A program made the translations under genes and the position numbers. This document shows positions 1 to 8,255 of a stretch of 64,000 bases of DNA, piece after piece. The stretch is from an uncultured Rhizobium sp. (GTDB taxonomy: Bacteria; Pseudomonadota; Alphaproteobacteria; Rhizobiales; Rhizobiaceae). Below the pieces are notes generated by a model that made no database searches, was not told the origin of the DNA, and saw only the letters and a list, made by a program, of their open reading frames with translations. Location: NCBI GenBank assembly GCA_945952315.1, contig CAMFIE010000002.1:186001-250000 (forward strand). Reading direction: 5' to 3'. The first letter of the stretch is position 1. Every line of letters begins with the position of its first letter.

Positions 1-533
1 GGGATCATCTCGGAGCGGGCGAGCAGGTCGAGAAGCGTGCGGTCCACTTCCACCACCTCGCCGACGAAGCCGAGATCGAGCACGCGCTCGATATTGCTGT
101 CGGGATCGATCACGGTCTTGCTGGCCTTTTCGGCAAAGACCATGTTGCCGTCCTTGCCGCACAGGCCGATTGCCCATTCGCCGGTCTGGTTGATCAGCGC
201 GACGATTTCCTTGTTGATCGAACCGGCCAGAACCATCTCGACGATTTCCACCGTCTTCTGGTCGGTGACGCGCAGGCCACCTTCGAATTTCGATTCGATG
301 CCGAGCTTGGTCAGCATGGCGCCGATCTGCGGGCCGCCGCCATGCACGACAATCGGATTGACGCCGGACTGCTTCAGAAGCGCGATATCGGCTGCAAAGG
401 CACGGCCGAGTTCCGGATTGCCCATGGCATGGCCGCCATATTTGACCACGATGGTGGTGTTCTCGTAGCGCTGCATGAAGGGCAGGGCCTGCGCCAGAAG
501 TCTCGCCTGCATTTCGCTTTCATTCATCGTCAT
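1..533 (-). CDS. argB: Acetylglutamate kinase, N-terminal part (cut by left edge)
   Basis: ArgB phosphorylates N-acetyl-L-glutamate, the second step of arginine synthesis, in the cytoplasm. Reading leftward from ATG 533 (a second in-frame ATG lies at 527) gives KYGGHAMG at about residues 31-38, the Gly-rich [10 protein letters not shown], and [20 protein letters not shown], all typical of amino-acid kinase ArgB proteins. About 177 of the usual roughly 295 codons are inside the window and the 3' end lies outside it. A purine-rich GGAAGAGG stands a few bases before ATG 533. The other arginine genes here, argD and argF, lie 48 kb away. An ECF sigma/anti-sigma pair on the opposite strand separates argB from engB. 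Confidence 0.95.
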   Translation of the reverse strand, partial: MTMNESEMQARLLAQALPFMQRYENTTIVVKYGGHAMGNPELGRAFAADIALLKQSGVNPIVVHGGGPQIGAMLTKLGIESKFEGGLRVTDQKTVEIVEMVLAGSINKEIVALINQTGEWAIGLCGKDGNMVFAEKASKTVIDPDSNIERVLDLGFVGEVVEVDRTLLDLLARSEMI

Positions 534-779
534 CGCTTGCCTCTTCCTGCCGTCCGGCCGCACCGGCGCAACCGCCGGGGGCCTTTTATCGCAAGTTCAA
601 GACAGTGGGAATAAGCCAGCGCCAAAGAATGAAAAAACCTTGCGGACCGCCCGTTGCAAAAGCTTCTCGCGCACTCCACTTTGGGCTAGGGTAAAACAAA
701 TCAACGGCTTCGATTGAGCAATCGGCCCCGGACAGACGACGAAAAATCCGCGCGTCCGGCAGATGGGATGGGATGGCTT

Positions 780-1319
780 ATGGCCGCTGACGAACTGGCT
801 GACCTGATCTCGCGTGTGGCGCTGAAGGACCGGGCTGCATTTTCCCTCCTTTATCAGCGCGCCAGTGCGAAACTTTTTGCCGTCTGTCTTCGTATTCTGA
901 AAGACAGAAGCGAGGCGGAAGAGGCATTGCAGGACGTGTTCATCAAGATCTGGCAGCGGGCAGGGCGTTTTGCCGCCGAAGGGCGCAATGCGTCCGGCTG
1001 GCTGACAGCGATTGCGCGCAACCAGTCGATCGACATTCTGCGGGCAAGACGGCCGGTGGCAGACGAGATCGACACCGCGCTGGACCTTGCCGATCCGTCG
1101 CCGGATCCCGAACGGGGAGCCGTGCTTTCTGCCGAAGGCCGACGCATCGAAAGCTGCATGGAGCAGCTGGAACCGGATCGTGCGGTGGCCGTAAAGCGCG
1201 CCTATGTGGAAGGGCTTTCCTATCAGGAACTGGCCGACCAGTTCCGCGTGCCGCTGAACACGATGAGAACCTGGCTGCGGCGCAGCCTGATCAAACTGAG
1301 AGAGTGCATGGGCCAATGA
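780..1319 (+). CDS. ECF-type sigma-70 family RNA polymerase sigma factor
   Basis: An extracytoplasmic-function sigma factor that would direct RNA polymerase to a small stress regulon. Region 2 is seen in SLLYQRASAKLFAVCLRIL, SEAEEALQDVFIKIW and WLTAIARNQSIDILR. Region 4 is seen in VKRAYVEGLSYQELADQF with a helix-turn-helix ending in TMRTWLRRSLIKLRECM. The frame is open upstream to a TTG at 714 and has an ATG at 768. ATG 780 gives MAADELADLI, the length usual for this family, but no start has a strong ribosome site. The stop overlaps the start of the anti-sigma gene (ATGA), so the pair is translationally coupled. The combination resembles the sigma-K/RskA type. The regulon is unknown. Confidence 0.85.
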   Translation: MAADELADLISRVALKDRAAFSLLYQRASAKLFAVCLRILKDRSEAEEALQDVFIKIWQRAGRFAAEGRNASGWLTAIARNQSIDILRARRPVADEIDTALDLADPSPDPERGAVLSAEGRRIESCMEQLEPDRAVAVKRAYVEGLSYQELADQFRVPLNTMRTWLRRSLIKLRECMGQ

Positions 1320-2035
1320 CGTCGTCAGACCGCAGCAGTGGAGATCGCTCCCGCGACGAGGTTCTCGCCGGTGAATACGTGCTCGGCGTTCTGTCGCTTG
1401 ACGATCGCCGGAAGGTGGAGGCCCGCATTGTTCTGGATGCGGATTTTGCCGCGATGGTGCAGCGCTGGGAAGACAATCTTGCGGCGATGGACGAGGATTA
1501 CCAGCCCGAGGCACCCCCGGTCTGGGTGTTCCCGCGCATCGAGGAGCGGCTGCATGGCCGTGCGGCACCCGCAACCGCAAAGGCTGGCCTCTGGCAGTCG
1601 ATTGCCTTCTGGCGCGGCCTTGCGACCCTGTCGCTGGTGGCGGTTGCCGGTTTCGGCATCACCACGATGCGGCTGATCGAACGGCCGGAAACCATCGAGC
1701 TCACGGCGGCACTGACCGCCGAAGGCTCGGGCGTCAGCTATATGTCCACCTACGATATCGAGACCGGCCTTTTCCGGATGACACCGGTTGCCTCCGGCGC
1801 GCAGAAGGAAAAGTCGCTGGAGCTCTGGCTGATCAAGGGCAAGAACCCGGCCGTATCGCTCGGCGTTCTGCCGCAAACCGGGGAGGGCGAGCTTCTGGTG
1901 CCGTTGCAATGGCGTGACCGGATCGAGGAAGGCGATATTTTTGCGATTTCGCTCGAGGCCTATGGCGGCTCGCCGACCGGCAAGGCACAGGGGCCGATCC
2001 TTGCGCTCGGTTCAACCAAACTGATCAGGCATTAA
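1316..2035 (+). CDS. Membrane anti-sigma factor, RskA family
   Basis: Predicted single-pass inner-membrane protein that holds the upstream sigma factor inactive until its periplasmic part senses a signal. A cytoplasmic N-terminal region (DEVLAGEYVLGVLSLDDRR, then a WED segment) resembles the anti-sigma domain of RskA-like proteins. One membrane segment lies at roughly residues 98-117 (LATLSLVAVAGFGITTMRL). The C-terminal half (ELWLIKGKNPAVSLGVL, then FAISLEAYGGSPTG) is the RskA C-terminal domain. ATG 1316 is chosen over GTG 1304 because it forms an ATGA overlap with the sigma gene. No zinc-binding HxxxCxxC motif is visible, so it is not a ZAS-type anti-sigma factor. Confidence 0.82.
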   Translation: MTSSDRSSGDRSRDEVLAGEYVLGVLSLDDRRKVEARIVLDADFAAMVQRWEDNLAAMDEDYQPEAPPVWVFPRIEERLHGRAAPATAKAGLWQSIAFWRGLATLSLVAVAGFGITTMRLIERPETIELTAALTAEGSGVSYMSTYDIETGLFRMTPVASGAQKEKSLELWLIKGKNPAVSLGVLPQTGEGELLVPLQWRDRIEEGDIFAISLEAYGGSPTGKAQGPILALGSTKLIRH

Positions 2036-2046
2036 GTGCCTTCCGT

Positions 2047-2721
2047 TTACTGATTGATTGTTTCGATGATCGCCGTGCGCAGTTCGTCGAGACCCTTGCC
2101 CTTTTCCGACGAGGTGGACAGCACGACCGGATAGGCGGCCGGGCGCTTGCGGATTTTTTCCATCGTCTCGGCAATCAGCCGTGGAACGCCGGCTTCCTTG
2201 ATCTTGTCGGTCTTGGTCAGCACCAGCTGATAGGAAACGGCGGCCTTGTCGAGCAGGCTCAGCACATCCTCGTCATTCTTCTTCACGCCGTGGCGGCTGT
2301 CGATCAGCACATAGACGCGCTTCAGCGTGCGCCGTCCGCGCAGATAGTCGAAGACCAGCTTCGTCCAGGCGTCCACCTGTTCCTTCGGTGCCTGGGCATA
2401 GCCGTAGCCGGGCATGTCGACCAGTGCCATCGGCGGCAGGTCACCCGCTTCGCCGGAATAGCCATCGGGCACGAAATAATTGAGCTCCTGCGTGCGGCCG
2501 GGCGTGTTGGACGTGCGGGCAAGCCCCTTCTGACCGGTCAGCGCGTTGATCAGCGACGATTTGCCCACATTCGAGCGGCCTGCAAAGGCCACTTCCGCCG
2601 GTCCTTCCGGCGGCAGGAATTTCAGCGACGGCACGCCGCGGATGAAGATCCACGGGTTGCCGAAAAGCGGCTTTTCACTGTCATCGGCAATCGGGGCCAT
2701 CGGGTTTTCGTCTTTCGTCAC
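2047..2721 (-). CDS. engB: Ribosome biogenesis GTP-binding protein EngB/YihA
   Basis: Small essential GTPase of the TrmE-Era-EngA-EngB group that assists large ribosomal subunit assembly. The G1 loop is GRSNVGKSS at about residues 48-56, G3 is DMPGYGYA, and G4 is TKTDK. Its length of 224 residues is normal. The open frame starts at GTG 2721; an ATG at 2700 (MAPIADD) is the alternative, and neither has a clear Shine-Dalgarno sequence. Its stop faces that of the anti-sigma gene, only 11 bp away, so the two transcription units converge tail to tail. Confidence 0.93.
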   Translation of the reverse strand: MTKDENPMAPIADDSEKPLFGNPWIFIRGVPSLKFLPPEGPAEVAFAGRSNVGKSSLINALTGQKGLARTSNTPGRTQELNYFVPDGYSGEAGDLPPMALVDMPGYGYAQAPKEQVDAWTKLVFDYLRGRRTLKRVYVLIDSRHGVKKNDEDVLSLLDKAAVSYQLVLTKTDKIKEAGVPRLIAETMEKIRKRPAAYPVVLSTSSEKGKGLDELRTAIIETINQ

Positions 2722-2768
2722 AATAATCTCGCCGTGGCTTCCCGGTTTTGGCGCGGAAAGTCAAGAAT

Positions 2769-3674
2769 TCATCGGCCTGCGGCGATTTTTTGCTGGCGGC
2801 GAAACTCGGCGGACAGATAGCCGATGAGCGCGACAAGGATCATCGTGCCGCCGATGATCGCCCTAATATCCGGGATTTCACCGTTGAAGATCGCAACCCA
2901 GAGCGGGCTGAGCATGGTTTCGGCGGTGCCCAGAAGGGCGGCGAGCGCAGACGGCACCAGCCGCGCGCCCGTCACGAACAGAACCATGCCAAGGCCGAGA
3001 TTGAAAACGCCGAAGACATAGAGAATGCCGAACTGCTCGGGTGTTACGGCAAGCGTGATCGCCTGCGTGCTGGCAATGAGGCTCGCCACCAGCCCTCCGG
3101 CACAGGCCGCCGGTGTCATCCGCACATCGGGAAATCGGCGGGTCAGGACCGTTGTGGCGGCAAAGACCAGTGCGATGGTCAGCGCCAGCGTGTCCCCGAT
3201 CGGCGAGATCGAGCCATCCAGCGATTTCGACATCATCACCGCGACCCCGAGGATCACCATGCCGATGGCAACCCAGGTGAGACGGGAAATGCGCTCGCGA
3301 TAGAAGATCCAGCTTGCAAGCGCTGCAAAAAGCGGCACGCCCGCCTGGATCAGAACCACATTGGCAACGGTGGTGTAGTGGATGGCAACGATGAAGGAGG
3401 TGGTTGCCGTGGTAAAGCTCAGCGCCACCACCAGCCCCGGCCAGCCCATGTTGCGGAAGAGAAGAAGCGTTCCCTTCAGCCCGTCACGGAACAGCATGAA
3501 GATGAACAGGAAAACCGAGGCGAAGAGGCAGCGCCAGAAGATCACGGCCCAGGAATCATCCATCGCCAGAAAGCGGGCAATCGCGCCCCCGAAGCTCCAG
3601 AAAAAGGCCGACCCGAACACCATGGCCGCACCGGTTTTCTCCGTAAGCCCGAATTGCGCGCCCGCCTGTGCCAT
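2769..3674 (-). CDS. EamA/DMT-family metabolite transporter
   Basis: Integral membrane protein with two EamA repeats of about five membrane segments each, in total about ten over 301 residues, for example AAMVFGSAFFWSFGGAIARFL at the start and IGGTMILVALIGYL at the end. The family exports amino acids, purines or other small metabolites; the substrate cannot be read from the sequence. It lies between yidC and engB on the same strand, with a terminator between it and yidC, so it is probably transcribed separately. The start is ATG 3674. Confidence 0.85.
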   Translation of the reverse strand: MAQAGAQFGLTEKTGAAMVFGSAFFWSFGGAIARFLAMDDSWAVIFWRCLFASVFLFIFMLFRDGLKGTLLLFRNMGWPGLVVALSFTTATTSFIVAIHYTTVANVVLIQAGVPLFAALASWIFYRERISRLTWVAIGMVILGVAVMMSKSLDGSISPIGDTLALTIALVFAATTVLTRRFPDVRMTPAACAGGLVASLIASTQAITLAVTPEQFGILYVFGVFNLGLGMVLFVTGARLVPSALAALLGTAETMLSPLWVAIFNGEIPDIRAIIGGTMILVALIGYLSAEFRRQQKIAAGR

Positions 3675-3787
3675 CTGGTGATCAAACTCCCGATTTCACA
3701 GGAAGAATAGAAGGCGGGCAGATGCGGGCCGCCGCGGCTTGCGACTTTCCATGTCGCAAACGAAGAAACAAGTGCCGCCAAAAACAA

Positions 3788-3813
3788 AACCCCGGACTGG
3801 TCGGTCCGGGGTT
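3788..3813 (-). terminator. Rho-independent terminator of the rpmH-rnpA-yidC unit
   Basis: A 10-bp perfect stem (AACCCCGGAC, 3788-3797, with its complement 3804-3813) closes a 6-nt loop. Read on the minus strand it is followed by a T-rich stretch (3781-3787 region). It lies 20 bp past the yidC stop. Confidence 0.85.
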
Positions 3814-3832
3814 CGAAGGGGTTCGAAAAAAG

Positions 3833-5635
3833 TCAGCTCGCTTCTTTGGGCTTTCGCTTGAACAGGTCCTTCAGATTGTCGAACAGTTCGATCTTGGCAC
3901 CGTTGCGCTTCATGATGATCGCCTGCTGGATCACGGACAGCGTATTGTTCCAGGCCCAGTAGATGATCAGGCCTGCCGGGAAGCTTGCCATCATGAAGGT
4001 GAAGATCACCGGCATCCAGGTGAAGACCATCGCCTGTGCCGGGTCCGGCGGCGTCGGGTTCATGCGCATCTGCAGGAACATGGTGAAGCCCATGATCAGC
4101 GGCCAGACACCAAGATGCAGGAAGGTGGGCGCGGCAAAGGGCAGGAGACCGAACAGGTTGACGATGCTGGTCGGATCCGGCGCGGAAAGGTCATGAATCC
4201 AGCCGAAGAAAGGCGCATGACGCATTTCGATGGTGACGTAGATGACCTTGTAGAGCGAGAAGAAGATTGGGATCTGGAAGGCAATCGGCCAGCAGCCGGC
4301 CAGCGGGTTGATCTTTTCGGTCTTGTATAGCTCCATGGTCGCCTGCTGCAGGGCCATGCGGTCGTCGCCGAACTTGTCCTTCAGCTCCTGCATCTTCGGC
4401 TGGACCATCTTCATCTTCGCCATGGAGGCATATTGCTTGTTGGCGAGCGGGAAGAAGAGCAGCTTCACGACAATGGTGGTCATCAGGATGGCCAGACCGA
4501 AATTGCCGAAGAAGCGATAGAAATAGTCCATCATTTTGAACATGGGCTTGGTGATGAAGTAGAACCATCCCCAATCGATCATGCGGTCGAATTTCGGCAC
4601 GTTGAGCTGTGCGTAATAGCCGTCGATGACCGGAACTTCCTTGGCACCGGCAAAGACCAGGTTCTTCACCTCGACCGATGCACCCGGTGCGACCGTGACG
4701 GCATCCGACTTGAAATCGGCCTGATAGACCGGCTGGCCGGTGGTGTAATGGGCAAAGCTTGATTCAAACGGCGTTGCCTGCGGCGGAATCAGCGCCGCTG
4801 CCCAGTATTTGTCGGTAATGCCCAGCCAGCCACTGGTGGTCTTGCCATGCAGGACATTTTCCTTGTCGATATCCTTGTAGGTGTTTTCGGAAAGCTTCTG
4901 GTCTTCGAGAACGCCGATGAAGCCTTCGTGAAGCACGTAGGTCGAGGTGCCTTCCGGCTTGTGATTGCGGGTCACGCGACCATAGAGCGTGGCGGCAAGC
5001 GGTACCGTTCCGGCATTGGTGATCTTGTCGGTGACCGTGAACAGATATTTGTCGTCCACCGAGATGGTGCGGGCAAAGGTCACGCCCTTTTCATTGGTGA
5101 AGGTCAGCGTCACCGGCGACTTTTCCGTCAGCGTCGGCGTGCCGGAAACAGTCCAGACCGTATCGGGACCGGGAACCTTGCCGGTGTCAGCGCCTTCCAC
5201 ATAGCCAAGCTCGGTGAAATAGGCGTCTTTCGTGCCCGACGGGCTGAACAGGGTGATGAGCGGACTCTTCGGATCAACCGTCTCGCGATAATGCTTGAGC
5301 TTCAGGTCATCGATGCGGGCGCCAGCAAGGCGGATGGAGCCGGAAAGCGAGGGTGTGTCGATGGAAATACGCGGCGAATTTGCGGCCGTATCGGCAGAGG
5401 TTGCCGGAGCGGCTGCGGTCGTGCCTGCGCCGGTCGCAGCGGCAGCCCCCGCATCCGTCGTCGAGGCGGCGGTGGTCTTGGCCGTGGTCTGCTCGGTCGC
5501 CTGCTTCGCCTTGGCGGCCAGTTCCGCCTTGCGCTGCGCTTCCAGACGCGGGTTCATGTAGAAGAACTGCCAGACGATCACGATCACGATCGACAGGGCA
5601 ATAGCCAAGAATGAGTTGCGTTTGTTTTCCATCAT
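3833..5635 (-). CDS. yidC: Membrane protein insertase YidC
   Basis: Inner-membrane insertase/chaperone that works alone or with SecYEG. An N-terminal membrane anchor ([18 protein letters not shown], about residues 8-25) is followed by an Ala/Thr-rich linker (about 35-85), the large periplasmic beta domain, and the conserved insertase core ([18 protein letters not shown], then [19 protein letters not shown], then [20 protein letters not shown]). Its length of 600 residues is normal for alphaproteobacteria. The first ATG (5635) overlaps the rnpA stop as ATGA, and a second ATG follows at once, so coupling with rnpA is expected. The C-terminal tail is basic ([10 protein letters not shown]). Confidence 0.96.
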   Translation of the reverse strand: MMENKRNSFLAIALSIVIVIVWQFFYMNPRLEAQRKAELAAKAKQATEQTTAKTTAASTTDAGAAAATGAGTTAAAPATSADTAANSPRISIDTPSLSGSIRLAGARIDDLKLKHYRETVDPKSPLITLFSPSGTKDAYFTELGYVEGADTGKVPGPDTVWTVSGTPTLTEKSPVTLTFTNEKGVTFARTISVDDKYLFTVTDKITNAGTVPLAATLYGRVTRNHKPEGTSTYVLHEGFIGVLEDQKLSENTYKDIDKENVLHGKTTSGWLGITDKYWAAALIPPQATPFESSFAHYTTGQPVYQADFKSDAVTVAPGASVEVKNLVFAGAKEVPVIDGYYAQLNVPKFDRMIDWGWFYFITKPMFKMMDYFYRFFGNFGLAILMTTIVVKLLFFPLANKQYASMAKMKMVQPKMQELKDKFGDDRMALQQATMELYKTEKINPLAGCWPIAFQIPIFFSLYKVIYVTIEMRHAPFFGWIHDLSAPDPTSIVNLFGLLPFAAPTFLHLGVWPLIMGFTMFLQMRMNPTPPDPAQAMVFTWMPVIFTFMMASFPAGLIIYWAWNNTLSVIQQAIIMKRNGAKIELFDNLKDLFKRKPKEAS

Positions 5636-6027
5636 ACTTTCCTGGAGCGGCTTTCGCCTGGGCGGTTCTCGCCGGGTCTCATGTCCCGCGGGCGGCTGCG
5701 GATGCGCTCGACCAACTGGTTCGACAGTTCCTCGAAGGGCACATCCAGCACATCACGCCGGGCGACGATTACATAATCGTGACCGGGCAGCATTGCAAAT
5801 TGTGCTTTCAGCCGCACGGCTTCGCGCAGCCTGCGGCGCATCCGGTTGCGCTGCACGGCATTGCCCTGTTTTTTTGTCACGGTAAAACCGGCCCTCGGGG
5901 CCGTGTCCGGTTCCTTGCGGTCCAGGACTTCGAGCAGGAAATTGCGCCCTTTGCGCTTTTCGCCCTTCTGAACGGCAAGAAACTGCGGGCGGCTTTTCAG
6001 CCGCCCGGCAGCTTTTTTGGATGACAT
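5632..6027 (-). CDS. rnpA: Ribonuclease P protein component
   Basis: Basic protein subunit of RNase P, which matures the 5' ends of tRNAs. At 131 residues it carries the family signature in the stretch [14 protein letters not shown] plus [14 protein letters not shown]. The start is ATG 6027 ([16 protein letters not shown]); the frame stays open further upstream, but that part runs through rpmH. It lies 38 bp downstream of rpmH and overlaps yidC by 4 bp, the usual rpmH-rnpA-yidC order. A GGGCGGCT/AGCCGCCC hairpin falls within its first codons. Confidence 0.95.
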   Translation of the reverse strand: MSSKKAAGRLKSRPQFLAVQKGEKRKGRNFLLEVLDRKEPDTAPRAGFTVTKKQGNAVQRNRMRRRLREAVRLKAQFAMLPGHDYVIVARRDVLDVPFEELSNQLVERIRSRPRDMRPGENRPGESRSRKV

Positions 6028-6065
6028 CACGTCAGCGCCCGCCATCTGCGCGGGGCATTCCGGCC

Positions 6066-6200
6066 TTAGGCCGAAAGACGCTTGCGGCCACGGGCGCGGC
6101 GAGCAGCGAGAACCTTGCGGCCACCGGCGGTTGCCATGCGGGCGCGGAAGCCATGACGACGCTTGCGAACAAGCTTGGACGGTTGATACGTACGCTTCAT
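6066..6200 (-). CDS. rpmH: 50S ribosomal protein L34
   Basis: A 44-residue, very basic protein beginning [18 protein letters not shown] and ending [12 protein letters not shown], which matches L34 over its whole length. It opens the rpmH-rnpA-yidC cluster and has a strong promoter about 120 bp upstream. The stop codon is at 6066-6068. Confidence 0.97.
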   Translation of the reverse strand: MKRTYQPSKLVRKRRHGFRARMATAGGRKVLAARRARGRKRLSA

Positions 6201-6321
6201 TTATTTGATTACCGCGGAGTGCGGCCCTTCTTGAATTTGCCTGAGCAAGAGCGTTGATTTTCATCCGAGCCTGCCGCCTTTGAAAAAGGCTGGGACATTA
6301 AGGGTCCGGACGTGGCCGGGC

Positions 6322-6350
6322 TTATAAGGGAGAAGGGCCGGTAAAGTCAA
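6322..6350 (-). promoter_or_regulatory. Sigma-70 promoter of rpmH-rnpA-yidC
   Basis: On the minus strand a -35 box TTGACT (6345-6350) and a -10 box TTATAA (6322-6327) are exactly 17 bp apart. This close to consensus, it suits a ribosomal protein operon and leaves a leader of about 115 nt. Confidence 0.75.
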
Positions 6351-6497
6351 TCACCTCCGCGCAGGTCGCTGTCATGCGCACCCAGTTTGATCCCGGCAAG
6401 GCCGGGACGGGATATGGACGGCGGCAGGGAAGGCGTTATAGTCCGCAATTGAAGCAGGTTGCGCCCTTGGCGTTCCGGCGCCAGCAACGGGGGATTG

Positions 6498-7955
6498 ATG
6501 TCAAGGTCTGAAGGAAAAGCCGCTCGCCCGCGCGCCATCCGCTCCGGCCCCGGCCTGTTTGCCGGCCTTTCCGCGAAAATCCTGACATTGACCATGCTGT
6601 TCGTGCTTCTGGCGGAGGTGGTGATTTTTGTGCCCTCGATTTCTGCCATGCGGCTGCGCTGGCTGGAAGACCGGCTGAGCGCGGCGGCTGCTGCCGGTAT
6701 CGTGATTGACGCACTCCAGCCTGCCGACCTGCCGGAAAAGGCCCGCGACGAGACCCTGATGGCAGCCGGTGCCCGGGCGATTGCGTTGCGCAAGGAGGGA
6801 ATGTCGCAGCTTCTTGCCTCCACCCCGATCACCCAGCCCATCGACGCCGTCTATAATCTCGCCGAATCCGCACCGCTGGACGAGATGCGCACGGCGCTCT
6901 GGACATTGCTCTTCGGCGGCAACCGGCTGATCCGCGCCTATGGGCCGGTCGGCGACAGTGCCATGGTGATCGATATGGTGCTGGAGGAAACCGCATTGCG
7001 CGATGCAATGCTGGTCTATGCGCGTGACATGGCGCTGCTGTCGATCCTGATTTCGCTCATCACCGCAACGCTGATCTTCTTCGCGATTGATCGCATCATG
7101 ATCGGACGCATCCGCAAGCTCACGCAGAGCATGCTGGGTTTTGCTGCTGATCCCGGCGACCCTGCCCGCATCCTTGCCCCGGAAACGGGCGCGGACGAGC
7201 TTTCGATTGCCAGCCGCGAGCTTTCCGCCATGCAGACCAACCTGCAGCAGACGCTGGAGCAGCAGCGCACGCTGGCCGAGCTCGGCCTCGCCGTCTCGAA
7301 GATCAATCATGACATGCGCAATATCCTCGCCACCGCGCAACTGCTTTCCGACCGGCTCTCGGATGTCGAGGATCCGATGGTGAAAAGCTTTGCGCCAAAA
7401 CTGATCCGCACCCTCGACCGTGCGGTCGGCTATACGGGCGAGGTGCTTGCCTATGGCCAGATGTCTGCCACCGTGCTTCGCCGCGCGCTGATACCGCTTC
7501 TGCCACTGGTCATCGATGTGCGCGACAATCTCGGGCTCGACGGCACGGGCGGCATCCATTTCGATGGCGACGTGGATCCGGGCCTGATGGTGGATGCCGA
7601 TGGCGAACAGCTCTTCCGCGTCCTGCACAATCTTGCCCGCAATGCGCATCAGGCGCTGTTTTCGGAAGGGGCAGGCGGGCTGATCCGTATCAGCGCCAGC
7701 CGTCAGGATGGCGTGGTTGTGATCCGGGTGGAAGACAACGGGCCAGGGCTTGCGCTGAAGGCGCGCGAAAATCTGTTTTCCGCCTTCCGGGGCGCGGCCC
7801 GCTCCGGCGGAACCGGACTTGGCCTTGCCATCGCACGGGATCTGGTGATCGCCCATGGCGGGACGATCCGGTTGGTGGAGCGCGAGGCCCGTGGCACGCT
7901 CTTCGAGTTCACCATCCCCGACCGCGAGGTGAAAGGCGGCGGGTTTGAAAATTAA
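6498..7955 (+). CDS. Sensor histidine kinase (orphan)
   Basis: Inner-membrane histidine kinase of 485 residues. Membrane segments lie at about 28-50 and 178-202 and enclose a periplasmic sensor of about 130 residues; a HAMP-like linker follows. The phosphoacceptor region is SKINHDMRNILATAQLLSDRL. The ATPase domain shows the N box (VLHNLARNAHQAL), G1 (VEDNGPG), F box (LFSAF) and G2 (GGTGLGLAIA). ATG 6498 has GGGGGA just before it, which decides it over the upstream start at 6459. No response regulator is adjacent, so its partner and signal are unknown. It diverges from rpmH. Confidence 0.88.
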   Translation: MSRSEGKAARPRAIRSGPGLFAGLSAKILTLTMLFVLLAEVVIFVPSISAMRLRWLEDRLSAAAAAGIVIDALQPADLPEKARDETLMAAGARAIALRKEGMSQLLASTPITQPIDAVYNLAESAPLDEMRTALWTLLFGGNRLIRAYGPVGDSAMVIDMVLEETALRDAMLVYARDMALLSILISLITATLIFFAIDRIMIGRIRKLTQSMLGFAADPGDPARILAPETGADELSIASRELSAMQTNLQQTLEQQRTLAELGLAVSKINHDMRNILATAQLLSDRLSDVEDPMVKSFAPKLIRTLDRAVGYTGEVLAYGQMSATVLRRALIPLLPLVIDVRDNLGLDGTGGIHFDGDVDPGLMVDADGEQLFRVLHNLARNAHQALFSEGAGGLIRISASRQDGVVVIRVEDNGPGLALKARENLFSAFRGAARSGGTGLGLAIARDLVIAHGGTIRLVEREARGTLFEFTIPDREVKGGGFEN

Positions 7956-8096
7956 GCCATTGAAAATAAATGGATAAAATCCCTATTCCCGAAAGACATC
8001 GTCTGAAATGACACTTTTTTCTAGAAAGTCTCTTGCATTCGGGGGAAGGAGGCTTTAGAGGATCGCCACGCAAGCGGTTCAGACCGCTTCAGGCAA

Positions 8097-8173
8097 GCAC
8101 CCGTAGCTCAGCTGGATAGAGCACCAGACTACGAATCTGGGGGTCAGGAGTTCGAATCTCTTCGGGTGCGCCA
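8097..8173 (+). tRNA. tRNA-Arg (anticodon ACG)
   Basis: A 77-nt cloverleaf. The acceptor stem GCACCCG pairs with CGGGTGC, and a G discriminator and an encoded CCA follow. The anticodon stem CCAGA/TCTGG holds the loop CTACGAA (anticodon ACG), and the T arm is GTTCGAATC. A small hairpin AAGCGGT/ACCGCTT lies just upstream at 8072-8089. The A34 is expected to be edited to inosine to read CGN arginine codons. Confidence 0.97.
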
Positions 8174-8255
8174 TTCTCTTCCTTGAAAATCAGAGAAAAT
8201 TGTCTCGATGACACTGGCGTCTTCTGCCTTTGCAGTACGCTCGTTTTATCGTGCC

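Noticed and set aside
5988-6007. GGGCGGCT/AGCCGCCC hairpin as a terminator between rpmH and rnpA
   Set aside because: It falls inside the first codons of rnpA (AGRLKSRP) and has no U-run in the reading direction. It is explained by the coding sequence, although some effect on translation cannot be excluded.
8072-8089. AAGCGGT/ACCGCTT hairpin before tRNA-Arg as an attachment site or element border
   Set aside because: No matching repeat, integrase gene or composition change is found around this tRNA or the other two.
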